A DNA stretch of 64,000 nt, from contig CM039133.1 in NCBI GenBank assembly GCA_022036555.1, positions 43,910,718 to 43,974,717 of the forward strand, given 5' to 3'. This stretch comes from Microstegium vimineum (Eukaryota > Streptophyta > Magnoliopsida > Poales > Poaceae). Made by a program: the position numbers and the translations under genes. Numbering within the stretch: the first letter of the stretch is position 1; every line of letters starts with the position of its first letter. Of the stretch, positions 11,447 to 21,215 are shown piece by piece. The notes beneath the pieces were generated by a model, which worked only from the letters and a program-made list of their open reading frames with translations, searched no databases and had not been told where the DNA came from.

Positions 11447-11449
11447 TTA

Positions 11450-12274
11450 GTCCCTCTCACACATTGATCGCCAAACTAATAGCACATCGAACTAAAAAAC
11501 TTGCATGTATCAGACCTGATACAGAAAACATTACTTGTTAATTTGTAAAATGGAGGAACCCGTCATACGTACAAATATGAACCATCCGTTCAGTCATTAG
11601 GCCTTATGAAGAGAGATGATAAGAGTTTTATGGGAATAGAAAGAGTTTCATCCTAATTTAACTATCCAACACTGTTTTCAACACATAAGAATATTGAAAA
11701 CTGAGATGAAATTAGCATTAAGGATGGCCTTTAGACGGCTCTAGCAAACTTAATTTTTTTGTTGGCGAACGGCTCTAGCAAACTTGATTGAGCTAATTGA
11801 CCTTGAGCAGTGCAGGTGTCAATGTGTCAGCTATATATGTAGGTTGCAGGACAACTGGAAAGTTAACGTAAAAACAGATGGATGCGTACAACTGCATGCC
11901 GACAAGGCCAAGGAATAAATCAAGCCTGCGTTGAAATGTGCGATAGGACGCGTAGATGATGGATATACGAGGTAAAAAAGTAGTACATTTATTTGTGTAC
12001 ACATCTAACACCTGACATTAAATTTGTATACTGGAGTTAATTACTACAACTGTAGTGCACCCGTGTACATACGAAGTGCTGAATCCCTCTCGATGAACAA
12101 TCATTATTTATAAAGTACTAGTATACAATTAATGAAGTTGGATCACAGCTTAATTAGCTGCACATCTGAAGTTGTTGGAAGGCTTAAACAAACGTACTAA
12201 TAAATTAAATGAACCGACGATGTTGCCACGTAAACAAATGGTGACACGTAAACAACCCCAGTTATTATTAACAT
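11450..12274. other. Intergenic, with a MITE fragment
   Basis: At about 11600-11735 there is a decayed element with GAGAGATGATAAGAGTTT and GAGATGAAATTAGCATTAAG, related to the MITE at 38325-38500 (GAGAGATGATGAGAGTTT and ATGAAACTCGCATTGAGG). The remainder has no recognised feature. Confidence 0.45.
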
Positions 12275-12282
12275 AAATAAAC

Positions 12283-13489
12283 TGGACAAGTTCAAAGGGA
12301 TGGCTTCAGCTAATGTAGCAAAGTGGGAATAGTTGTCTGCTTTGGCCTTTGGGATGATTTGTGGGCAGACAAATTCCTAAAACTGGAGTTTCTAGAACTT
12401 TATTCTTTTTCTAAAAAGCCAAGCATGTCTCTCCTTCCGATAAATCGTTCTCACAACTATGTGTTACAACACCTTTTATCCCTGGCCCTTCATCTGCCTC
12501 AAATGTTGCCCCACCTATCCTAGTTGTTGCTCATCCCCACATGCCCTAGTTGTTGCCCTACTTGCCCTAGGTGTTGCAACACATATCTTAAAGCAAACTA
12601 CATGGTTGAGATAGTTGGTGCCCCAACACATAGTTGTGGGAAGTACCTGTTGCTCTTCTTCAGGCAAAAACTCAATTGGATTTGGCTTCTCTTCAATTTA
12701 CCTCTATCTGTTCAGGCATTTGATCAGTGGGCTCTGCTAGAATCTGTCATTCAAAATTTACCACAATCTGAAGATTGTGATGTCTGGAGCTACGCTACGT
12801 ACATCTGGGGTTCTAATATAATTCTTATTCTTCTTCAAAAGCTTACAAACATTTAATGGGAACCTCTGCAATGTCCATCCAATATTTAAGTGAAATTGGA
12901 AATCTTGCTGCCAACACAAGCACAAAGTCTTTTTTTGGCTTTTGATTCAAGATAGGCTGAACACAAGGAATATTCTTAAAAGGAAGAATATGCATCTCCA
13001 AACTTTCGATTGTGTTCTCTGTGATGAGTCTTGTGAGGAAACTTGTGAGGAAAACAGTAGAACACCTGTTTTTGAAATGCAGGTTTGCTAGATCTTGTTG
13101 GAATTACATTGGGGTTCTTGTCCCAAATTCATTTGGATCCCTTCCGGGCGTTGGATAGCCTCAAAATACAGTTAGCAGTTTCCTTCTTCATGGAAATAAT
13201 CACTCTGATGAGTTGGAGCGTCTCGACTGTTAGGAATAATCTCATCTTTAGAGGGGAAGGTGCCTCCTTCTGGAGGGTTGCAAATATTTGTTCAAAGAGA
13301 TCTTCGGCTTAGTTATTCTTCACGCGAAGAAAAGATATACCCCTTTCATTTCCTTATGGCTAGAGCAGCTTGTATAATCTATCTGATTTTCTTTCTTTCT
13401 TTCTTCATGTCTTGAACTATTCTTTAATTAGGTCATGAAACTATGTAACTTTGTTCTTCGCTTTATTTAATTTGTTCTCTCAAAAAAAC
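12283..13489 (+). mobile_element. 5'-truncated L1-type LINE (family A) with AAATAAAC target duplication
   Basis: Broken frames encode the C-terminal end of a LINE ORF2: LDKFKGMASANV at the start, GLWDDLWADKFLKLEF, a zf-RVT-like region with HKVFFWLLIQDRLNTR, and EIITLMSWSVSTVRNNLIF near the end. The 3' end is GTTCTCTCAAAAAAA. The 8-mer AAATAAAC lies on both sides (12275-12282 and 13490-13497), consistent with a target duplication. The same family occurs at 40.0-41.6 kb with the same 3' end. Several frameshifts show it is dead. Confidence 0.75.
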
Positions 13490-13497
13490 AAATAAAC

Positions 13498-14374
13498 GGG
13501 ACATCTATATTGCAAATGTCTAATTTGGAAACTTCGATCCGTCTTGCGGTCTCAGATTTTTTCTATGGTGAGTAATTTATATTATAAGGTATAATTTTAG
13601 TTATCATATATATGTTAGTTTTTAGTGGATAATTTTTCAACCATGCATGTATTCTGCTCCCTTGCTTCTAAAGTGTGTCGATATATGTGAGGATGATATG
13701 TTGAGATGGAGCTACACACAACAGGCGGCAGGGATAGACGATAACACGCACACGCACGGTAAAGTTGACGTGAAAACACAGGACATGATCAACACCGGCC
13801 GGTGCCGTGCCTGGAAGCTAGAATGCGTGCAAGTGCCAAAAGACAGTGATCCCAGCACACACGGCCAAGGAATGACGGGGCATGCATGCAGGGAGCTACA
13901 GTAGCTAGCTAGCAGGCGCCGTGTCTGCGCCTACCTAGGCATGCGCAATGCAACTGCAATGTAGCTAGGAGGACTTGGAAGCCAAACCTGTCTGCTAGAT
14001 AGCTGCATCCATCATGCATTATCGATCGATGGGGCGGCTGCAGCAGGCAGGCGAAGGTCAACTCGATCGGGTTAGAGATTAGATAAACTATTCTGTGTGG
14101 TGGTTGCGATCATCGTGTGGTACCTGCCGTCACATGGGGGCATGCAATGCGTGCCCCCCTCCCCTGAAACCGAGCACCACACCCCGTTGTTTGGGTACCA
14201 ATTAAGCCCCACCGGTTTTTCTAATTTGTAAATAAATAACCAACTAATACATATCCTTGCTGAAAATAATATGTAGGAATAATTAGTGGCACAAAAATAA
14301 ACTAAAAGATGATAGGCAAAACATATTTGTGAAGCGCGGGCAACATCCATCTCTAAACAATAATCTTTGATGTA
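13498..14374. other. No recognisable gene
   Basis: Intergenic sequence with moderately GC-rich patches and repeated CTAGCTAG and ATCGATCG motifs. An 85-codon frame at 13647-13904 has no recognisable domain. Confidence 0.4.
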
Positions 14375-14859
14375 CACTACATCAGAAATGATTTTGCGCA
14401 GCGTTGCCTACGAGGCCTCCGTGGCGGACACCCTTTCTGCAATGGAAGCCGATTGTCAAGCCCAATTGTATGTCGAGCCTACCGCCGAACCCGCTTCTGA
14501 GGGCGTCCTCAATACTAAGAGGCAGCAACTAGCTTATACATGTCATATTATTAATTATTGCCACCTCATTATGTAAACCCCACATATAAATAATTTTTTA
14601 TTCTATATATTTTCTCATCCCCCTCTTATTCTTTATGAGAATGTCCACAAATAATCTCATTTTCTGAGTAAGATAGCTGTTGAAATAGGATATCGTATCT
14701 AATCTTTTCTATCTATTCTCTCTTCCACATAGGAAAAACGTTCACATAGATTCCTATAAGCTAGCTGAAGTGACATTGTTGAGGACACCCTGAGCTCTCG
14801 TTTACTAGTTAGCTAGGGTGAGAGAGCTGAGCGCTAGCTAGGAGGGAGAACCTATGCAT

Positions 14860-15175
14860 GAGCACTCGGAGCCCCAGAAGTCGAAGCTCGGGGGTGTAGT
14901 TGAAGTCGAAGCCCCAGAAGTCGAAGCTGCGCATCTCTGCGAAGTAGACAAGCTTGCCGCACTTGACGTGGAACTCGAACTCGCGGCGGCAGCCGTTGCT
15001 CCAGGCACGAGCACGACAGCGGCTGGTACGCGCACACGCCGTGCACGTCGACGTGCACTGCCGCGGGAGCGCGACCCACGTGGCTTGCCAGCTCCTGTCG
15101 GCGTCGGCGAGGCTGTACAACCAGAGGTTGCCGTCGGCTTCGTCCACCGAGTCGCCTCGCCTCGCCGCGCCCATG
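14860..15175 (-). pseudogene. Captured fragment of an S-locus (G-type lectin) receptor-like kinase gene
   Basis: The minus strand encodes DEADGNLWLYSLADA, then SWQATWVALPRQC, and in a shifted frame VDVHGVCA followed by SCSCLEQ. These match the S-locus glycoprotein region of G-type lectin receptor kinases, where a D.DGNLRLYSL segment is followed by W...W.A....C.VHG.CG. Further on, MRSFDFWGFDFNYT resembles the segment between the cysteine-rich region and the kinase domain. Lectin and kinase domains are absent and the frames are broken, so it is a captured fragment and not a gene. Several long open frames here on both strands come from GC-rich composition. Confidence 0.55.
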
Positions 15176-15489
15176 CCGCCCCGCCTTGCCCACGCCGCTG
15201 CGCCCGCGCCAAGCCTCCTTGCACACGCTGCTGCGCCCGCGCAGAGGCGCCTCCCCGGCCTTCCGTGGCCGCTAGCTGGCTCTGGGTGTGTGTGCGTGAG
15301 TCTGGGAGAGTCTGGTGGTGTGCGTGCGTGAGTGGTGGCGGCGGGTGTGTGAGCTGTGGTGTGTGTGCGTGAGTGGTGGCGTCGGGTGTGTCAGCTGTGG
15401 TGTGATTTGCCTCCAAACCCTAAGTTCTCTAATATATAGGAAGAAGGCTATCGGGTTTCGACTTGGACCTGATGGGCCTAGGCCTTTTC

Positions 15490-15720
15490 CGGGCTTTTAA
15501 TGTTGCCCACTGCGGTAAATTGATTTACCATAGCGGGCTTATTAAGATGTCCAATGTGGTAAATAGGGTATTTACTGCAGCGGACATCTTAAGAAGTCCG
15601 CTGCGGTAAATCGATTTACCGCAGCGGGTAAAAATGCCCGCCAATGTAAATAAAAAATGCTCGCCAATGTAAATCATGATATTTTCCACAACGGGCAAAA
15701 CTAGTGTCGGTCACGGAGAG
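15490..15720. repeat. CACTA subterminal repeat cluster
   Basis: Repeated short blocks such as TTTACCGCAGCGGG, GTCCGCTGCGGTAAAT and AATGCCCGCCAATGTAAAT occur in direct and inverted orientation. Such clusters are the expected transposase-binding region inside a CACTA end. Confidence 0.65.
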
Positions 15721-15769
15721 CTTTTAGGCAACATTGCGGAAGCTCGATTTTGACGTAGTGAAGATTTAA

Positions 15770-16480
15770 GAGAGCAATAAAGAATTTGGTTCGTGACCGA
15801 TATTAAATAACCTCTGGATAATGTCTATCATATCTTCATAATCGGCTTGATCTTTTCTCAACGAGTCTAATATTATTAACCGATTATTGTCCAGATAGAT
15901 GACTATCAAGATCCAGTGAAAGCTGCATGTTTATAGCATGTGAAGTCATATAATTCAATAACTATATATGGGTCAAGTAATTAAGGAAAATAAAATGTGC
16001 ACACTCACTTGAAGTTATACGGGAAGAGTATCGATCTCTTGTCCTTTTGGTGAACTAAGAACCTCATGAGATTCTTCTCTACTTGAGGTCGCCAATTAGA
16101 CTGGGGAGTAACTTGGTCTTTGAATACAATGTATGGATCAACAAAACCGATAGTATTGTCCTTTATTTTTCTAAGCATGTTCATCTCATGTCTACATACA
16201 TATATACATATATAGTGTAAGGATGACTATATAGATATATATACAACACATGCAAGTTACTTTAGTAATAATAGAAACAGTGCAATCACTTACAGACAAA
16301 AGCAGCTGAGGAGAGATTTGTCGAGAGCATCATGGTGGCATAGTTGGTGTAGTTCTGAGAAGTTAATATGTATGAGGTCATCGCCACGGAAGAAGTGTGG
16401 ACTCTGAGAAGAAGCCATTGCTCGTTCCTTTTACATGCCTCTAAGTACCACTTGTTCAACATGTACATTTGTGTGTCGTG
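15770..16480 (-). pseudogene. Ulp1-like (peptidase C48) protease of a CACTA element, truncated
   Basis: Three minus-strand pieces make up the family. Piece 1 (about 16468-16290) reads LNKWYLEACKRNEQWLLLRV, then, after a one-base shift, FFRGDDLIHINFSELHQLC and HHDALDKSLLSCF. Piece 2 (about 16190-16009) reads NMLRKIKDNTIGFVDPYIVF and ends FPYNF at a GTGAGT donor. Piece 3 (15922-15770) reads FHWILIVIYLDNNRLIILDS and DYEDMIDIIQRLFNIG. The HW...D/N pattern is the His and Asp part of the C48 active site. The downstream segment with the catalytic cysteine is missing because the copy stops at 15770. Such proteases accompany many plant CACTA elements; this one must be inactive. Confidence 0.75.
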
Positions 16481-16534
16481 ATCTCTTTGTGCGGCATCAG
16501 GGTTGAAAAAACTCTTGCCATATTAATAAATCTT

Positions 16535-17191
16535 TCAAGGATCAACTTCTGGGGCAGAGTTGATTTCGTCACCATAGAGAATTTGGTTTATGTCAAGACC
16601 AATTTCAATGTAGAAATTAGCAAGTTGCTCCAAGTTAACCTCTCCAACAACTTGGTTTAAAATGTTCATGTTTGTTCCATACTCATCATGAACAACTAGT
16701 TGAGGAATTGGTTGTGCCTGTTCTGCGAGTTGTGGAACATCTTTCCCTTTCTTCTTACTTGTCGCCGTCGCCTTCATGAGAGTGCGGTCATAGTCTGTTG
16801 CTGGCGTTGCCTTACGAGAATCACACAACTCTTTTTGCTTTTGGTCCACCGTCTTTCTTAGTTCTGCTGGATTTAGGAAGAAGTACGGCTTTGTAGGGTT
16901 TCGCCTAGCTTCTGCTTCCTTTTTCAAATCTGAAAAGAACTCTGCCACATCTTCTTGAGACCTAGCCATAATTTCTTCATCCGTCTTTTCATAAGACAGC
17001 TTTTGGGGAATAGGCTTTGTTTTACTACTGGAGGCTGCTCTCTTCGCCGATTGGGATGAAGACTTCATCGATTGTGACAGGGTAGACCTCTTAGCGGCAG
17101 ACTTCTTTGTCAACTCAGGCTGAGGTGGCGGAGGGGTTGGAGACCTTCTTACCGGCGTTGGAGATCTCCTTGGAGATGACTGCTGCGACAA
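16535..17191 (-). CDS. CACTA-encoded proline- and lysine-rich protein (element ORF, N-terminal part)
   Basis: An intact 218-codon frame starts MSQQSSPRRSPTPVRRSPTP, followed by a serine/lysine-rich basic stretch, then an acidic helical region (EEIMARSQEDVAEFFSDLKK and KPYFFLNPAELRKTVDQKQ). It lies directly upstream of the C48 protease pieces, and in this class of element it usually forms the N-terminal region of the same protein. I do not know its function. It may be expressed only if the CACTA promoter is active, and it is probably not a host gene. Confidence 0.5.
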   Translation of the reverse strand: MSQQSSPRRSPTPVRRSPTPPPPQPELTKKSAAKRSTLSQSMKSSSQSAKRAASSSKTKPIPQKLSYEKTDEEIMARSQEDVAEFFSDLKKEAEARRNPTKPYFFLNPAELRKTVDQKQKELCDSRKATPATDYDRTLMKATATSKKKGKDVPQLAEQAQPIPQLVVHDEYGTNMNILNQVVGEVNLEQLANFYIEIGLDINQILYGDEINSAPEVDP

Positions 17192-17283
17192 CGGTGTTGG
17201 AGACCTCCTTGCCGGCTGGGACCAAGATCGAACTTGATCTTCTCCTTTTCACTTTTGCATTCTCTCTGAGCATCACGAATGGC

Positions 17284-17640
17284 CTAACCAAGATCATCAA
17301 CGGGCACATCTTCTCCCACTTGCTCTTCTTCAGCTTCCCTCACTGCAATATCATTTAGTGCAGCATATTCAGCAAAAATATCTTCATCGTGCCCTGGTTC
17401 TTTGTCTTCGCCTTCTTCCATTATAACCTTGCTTTCTCCATGCTTAGTCCAACAAATATAGTTTGACATGATGCCAGACTTAAACAAGTGTGCATGGATA
17501 TTTCTCGCGCTAGCATATTCCTTCAAATTATTACATAATGCACATGGACAACGTATAAAACCATCTCGCTTGTTTGCCTCTGCCACAGTTAAGAAATAAT
17601 GCACGCCATCAATAAATTCTTTGAGCGGCGATCAGTGTTG
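17284..17640 (-). CDS. Transposase-associated domain of a CACTA element
   Basis: The frame reads SKEFIDGVHYFLTVAEANK, then DGFIRCPCALCNNLKEYAS, NIHAHLFKSGIMSNYICWT and KHGE, followed by an acidic tail. This is the plant transposase-associated domain (Pfam Transpos_assoc), with the CPC..C metal-binding-like motif and the H......G....Y..W..HGE pattern. In autonomous elements it precedes the TNP2-type transposase; here no transposase follows. It sits in order with the other element genes on the minus strand. Confidence 0.75.
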
Positions 17641-17929
17641 TACATACAATGTCGGCTCATCAATCTGCACAATTACACGTGACATACTATATCAAAATCT
17701 CAAACATGACATCCTATGTCGGCTCATTGAACATTAATGATTAGCGTGGTTCAACTTATAAATTATTAAGATACAAAATAGCCACGTCAGTTACATCACA
17801 TCAATATTAACTTATGTAAGCATAACCACAATATAGAAAATCTCAAGTAGCACTAAACAAACTAGACATAAATGCACTTCAACAAGATAACAATTTTGCG
17901 GCTAATTCCAACTAAAACAAACGACACAT

Positions 17930-18300
17930 CATTCGTTTGTTCAACATTCATGAGCTTCGTCTGCTGGCTCACTGCTTCATCAGCCGCTTCTTCTAGAAGA
18001 TATTCTTACATGTGTTTCACATATTCTTCCTCCCAGTACCATCATTTGCATCCAGTACCGTCCCACTGAAAATAGAACAACAAATTAAGAACTATAATCA
18101 AAATCACTTAGCAAAATGAGACAAACTGAAAAAAAACGTCATGATAAAATAGCTCACATTGCGATCCGGACACTTATAGAAGATACGACCCTTATTGGGA
18201 CCCATCTTGGACACTCGATACTCCATCACAATCTTCTGCTCACACTCGCCGCACGGAATGAGAGGAGCTCCGGCCTCAGTCGTCCATTTCCAACCCCATG
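17930..18300 (-). pseudogene. GRF-type zinc finger gene fragment, two exons
   Basis: Exon 1 (about 18300-18160) reads GAPLIPCGECEQKIVMEYRV, then KMGPNKGRIFYKCPDRN. Exon 2 (about 18070-17930), after a TTTCAG acceptor, reads WDGTGCK, a stop, WYWEEEYVKHM, a stop, and EYLLEEAADEAVSQQTKL. The pattern C..C....GR.FYKC...GC..WYWEEEYV is the GRF zinc finger. Two in-frame stops show decay. GRF-finger genes are greatly amplified in grass genomes, often with transposons; whether this one belongs to the CACTA element or was captured is open. Confidence 0.65.
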
Positions 18301-18589
18301 AGAGGCCGAGGAACCATAAGTTGTCGACATCTACTCACTAGCTAGATTAATTTCTAAACAAACTCAATTAAAATGAGCTATCAAGTACCGTCTCATTGAA
18401 ATTACAAGGACAATTAAAACTATAAGTAGTTGCCATCTACTTAGTAGCTAGATTAATTTATTTAAACTAAATTAAAAATCTTATTTTCTAAACAAACTCA
18501 ATTGAAATGAGCTATCAAATACTACTATACCTCTAAAATAAACTCTTTATACATTTCTATAAGTCACTAGCGTCTCATTGAAATTGAAG

Positions 18590-20520
18590 GACCGGAAACG
18601 GCGACTAGAGGGGGGGGGGGTGAATGGGAGCCTCAAATTTCTCTCGAAATGTTCGGGCCACTCTTCCCAAAAACTAAACCCAGTTGCTGGGTGCTCAACC
18701 TCCCCCTCGCGTTGCTCGGGGGATTCAGACGAAAACGGAGAAATGAAAGCTCAACAGCAGTGGAGGAAAACTCACCGGAAACCTCCAAGATAGAGTTCTC
18801 AACCCTTATGAGAAAGAGGCAAAGACCCCTAAGCAAAACAGCCCAAAAGACAGGCGATGGACGCTGGACAACAGGGCGTCGGACGCTAGGCGTCGGACGC
18901 TGATAGATCGTCTGTCAGCCTTCCAGAAAGCCTTGCAGAGGAGAAGCAGAAAGCAGGGCGTCGGACGCTGGGGACGGACGCTTGGGTGAGCGTCCGTTGG
19001 CGTCGAACGCTGCGCGACGGACACTTAGGGGAGCGTCCGTTGGGCTTCCAGTGAACGCTAAAAATCTAGACAAAACAGCAAAGCAACGGACGTAGGACGA
19101 CGGACGATGGAAAGCGTCCGGCGCCAAACTCACACACACGCGGACGATCGCGACGGACGCTGACGTCAGAATGTCCTTGCATCCGACGCCAAAACTCAGA
19201 GCGTCCAGCGCCTTCGAGCAGAGCGCAGAAACGCGAAAATCGTTTTTCTCTTCACCAAATCTTTCCAAAACCGAACCAAATGATCACCAACTGCAACCTA
19301 ACTTTGTAGGCATGATCATAGTGCAGTTGGGGAGCTAACCCAAAGAAATCATCGCTCAATTTGTAGAGGATAAACGGGAACACTCGGATTTGGGGAGAAA
19401 AGGAAAAACGAAGAACGCCGCAAAAAATTGCCCGATCTACGCACTCATGAGGTTTGAGGAGAATTCCTTTGGTGCAAAGATGCTCCTCACGAATCCGAAC
19501 AACTTGGTTCAAGTGGATTTTGCAAAGCTAGTCTCAACAAAGAGAAATCAACTCGGGAAAAAGAGAGAGCAAAAGCAAAACGCGAAAAACACAAGCAACC
19601 AGGGAGACTCGATCAAGAAACTAACCGTGCCATGGCACTCAGAGAGTCGGGCCTCTGATTCCCACCAAAAGATTCGAGTTCTTACAGAGATTGGTGAAAT
19701 CAACCTAGGGATCTCATGAACTAGAGAGAGAGTTGGGGCAAAATGATTAGGGTTCAAGAGATAGAATGAGGGATACCCCTTCACCCCCTACTTATCGGGC
19801 TTTGGCTATTTCCCAAAGACCCCCCTAGATACATTGAGTGAACTACCTACCCTAAGCATTGCAGTCCAAGCTCCGGAAAATATCTCCCGCATTTTGAATG
19901 GACGACCCCGCTTCCTGCCGGGAGTTGTCGTCGCCTCGACGCAACCTCCAGGATTCCGCCACGTGCCATCTCCGCTTCCTCGGAAGCTCCGCCTAGGTTT
20001 TGAGGCCCAAACCGAGGAAACCCACCACCGGTAGCTTTGGGCTCAACTTCTGAACCCCGAGTTTTGAGGCCCAAACTCAAAAACCGACGCGGATGGTTTT
20101 GAGGCCCAAACCACCAAACCACTTGACGCGAGCCACCTTGTCTTCGCCCGGTCAGACTCCGAGTCCCCTGAGTCTCCGCTCGACTCGCGCGTCCACCGTC
20201 TTGACTCGGTCAACTCGGTCTACCTCCATGTCTTCTCGCACTCACCGGTGCCAAGTACTAGCCACCACAGCTAGTCCGCCGGCGCCCATGGTCCCTTAGT
20301 CCGAGCCCCGCTTCCGCCCTTCACCGCTCTCAGTCCATCGGCACGGCAAGCCTCTACTCAACCTTCTCCACGCCATTGACCACTGTCACTAGGCATAGCA
20401 CCTGCACACCACAAGTCGATAGACAGGCACACATTTGCTTTCGCAAAGGGTTAGAATCAAGCCACTCAAACTGAACCGCTCAAGTGTTAGGCAATCACTC
20501 ATCACAAAACTGAACTACAT
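18590..20520. mobile_element. GC-rich inserted block of repeat origin, probably LTR-type
   Basis: The block starts around a G12 run (ACTAGAGGGGGGGG... at about 18605) and ends near 20520. Both sides carry the same phrase ACAATTAAAACTATAAGTAG (near 18410 and 20560), so it interrupts CACTA sequence. Inside, GCGTCCG(A/T) and CGGACGCT motifs recur many times in both orientations between 18860 and 19200. The TAGAGGGGGGGTGAAT phrase is common in grass LTR retrotransposons, so I infer a solo LTR or fragment, but I could not fix the ends or a target duplication. Confidence 0.4.
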
Positions 20521-20929
20521 GGGTGCTTACCCACCATGTGTTCGCAGAAATTACAACGACAATTAAAACTATAAGTAGTTGCTAAGTAAAACTATTCCTC
20601 TAAATCACTATCGTCTCAATGCAATTACAACAACAATTAAAACTATGAAGTCATTTGTAGGCCAATAAGAGAGAAAATTACATGCAAAATTCAAAATACA
20701 CAATAAAAACAACAATTTGTAAGCATGAAACAAAATGGTAATGAAACAAGAGAGGATGATATTGGTAACCTTACTTAGAAGTGAAGTACGAGTGAAGAAA
20801 ATTCTTGTGTATATGCCAGAAGAAGCAAGATCACCAAGAACACCTTTCTTCCTCCTCTCTTGCTCAAGAATACTCTCTGTTTTCTCAAGAACACTAATGT
20901 ACTTTCTGGCTTGGGCAGGGGAGGAAGAA

Positions 20930-21120
20930 GGCTATTTATACAGGGGCTTTTTAGTCCCGGTTGGTATTACCAACCGGGACTAAAGGCTCATCTCTAGTCC
21001 CGGCCGATACCTCAAACCAGGATTGAACCTTTAGTCCCGGCTGGAGCTACCAACCGCGACTAAAGATGAGCCTTCAACCGGGACTAAAGGTCCCTGCCTG
21101 CAAAAGCCTGTTGTACTAGC
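20930..21120 (-). promoter_or_regulatory. CACTA 5' subterminal repeats and TATA promoter
   Basis: On the minus strand several copies of CCAACCGGGACTAAA and its inverse (one GGTTGGTATTACCAACC palindrome at about 20959) precede TATAAATAGCC at about 20932-20942. This is the usual arrangement of subterminal transposase-binding repeats upstream of the element's own promoter. Confidence 0.65.
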
Positions 21121-21215
21121 CGTTGGGCAACACTCTTTAGTCCTGGCCGCAAAAAATGTCGACACTGAAGCCAAATTGGCATATCATTCAAAGGCCTGTT
21201 CCCTACGTACTAGTG

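Larger units (their letters stand above)
14375..15760. mobile_element. Non-autonomous CACTA element carrying captured gene sequence
   Basis: The left end CACTACATCAGAAATGATTT and the inverted right end (TTTTGACGTAGTG, read inward CACTACGTCAAAA) share the 13-bp pattern CACTACRTCARAA. A cluster of subterminal motifs, ACCGCAGCGGG in both orientations, lies at 15490-15720, as is usual for CACTA ends. The interior at 14.86-15.4 kb is GC-rich, unlike the flanks, and contains a receptor-kinase gene fragment. The flanking triplets (gta left, aag right) do not match, so the two ends may have been joined by rearrangement. Confidence 0.6.
15770..21215 (-). mobile_element. Decayed larger CACTA element, read on the minus strand
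   Basis: The 5' terminus is on the right: read inward from 21215 it begins CACTAGTACGTAGGGAAC, followed by subterminal repeats of TTTAGTCCCGGTTGG type (20940-21110) and a TATAAATAGCC promoter. Moving left, the element contains a GRF zinc finger, a transposase-associated domain, a proline/lysine-rich protein and a C48 protease that breaks off at 15770 beside the end of the smaller CACTA element. The 3' terminus is missing, and a GC-rich block (about 18590-20520) interrupts it. No CACTA TNP2-type transposase core was recognised. Confidence 0.65.

Noticed and set aside
14838..15416. Long open frames of up to 192 codons on both strands
   Set aside because: The region is GC-rich, so stops are rare in every frame. 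The only recognisable protein signal is the broken S-locus receptor kinase fragment; the other frames are low-complexity Ala/Arg/Ser/Thr.
14375..21215. A single CACTA element from 14375 to 21215
   Set aside because: The right terminus (CACTAGTACG...) and subterminal repeats (TTTAGTCCCGG) differ from those at the left (CACTACATCA and GCAGCGGG repeats), so at least two families are involved.
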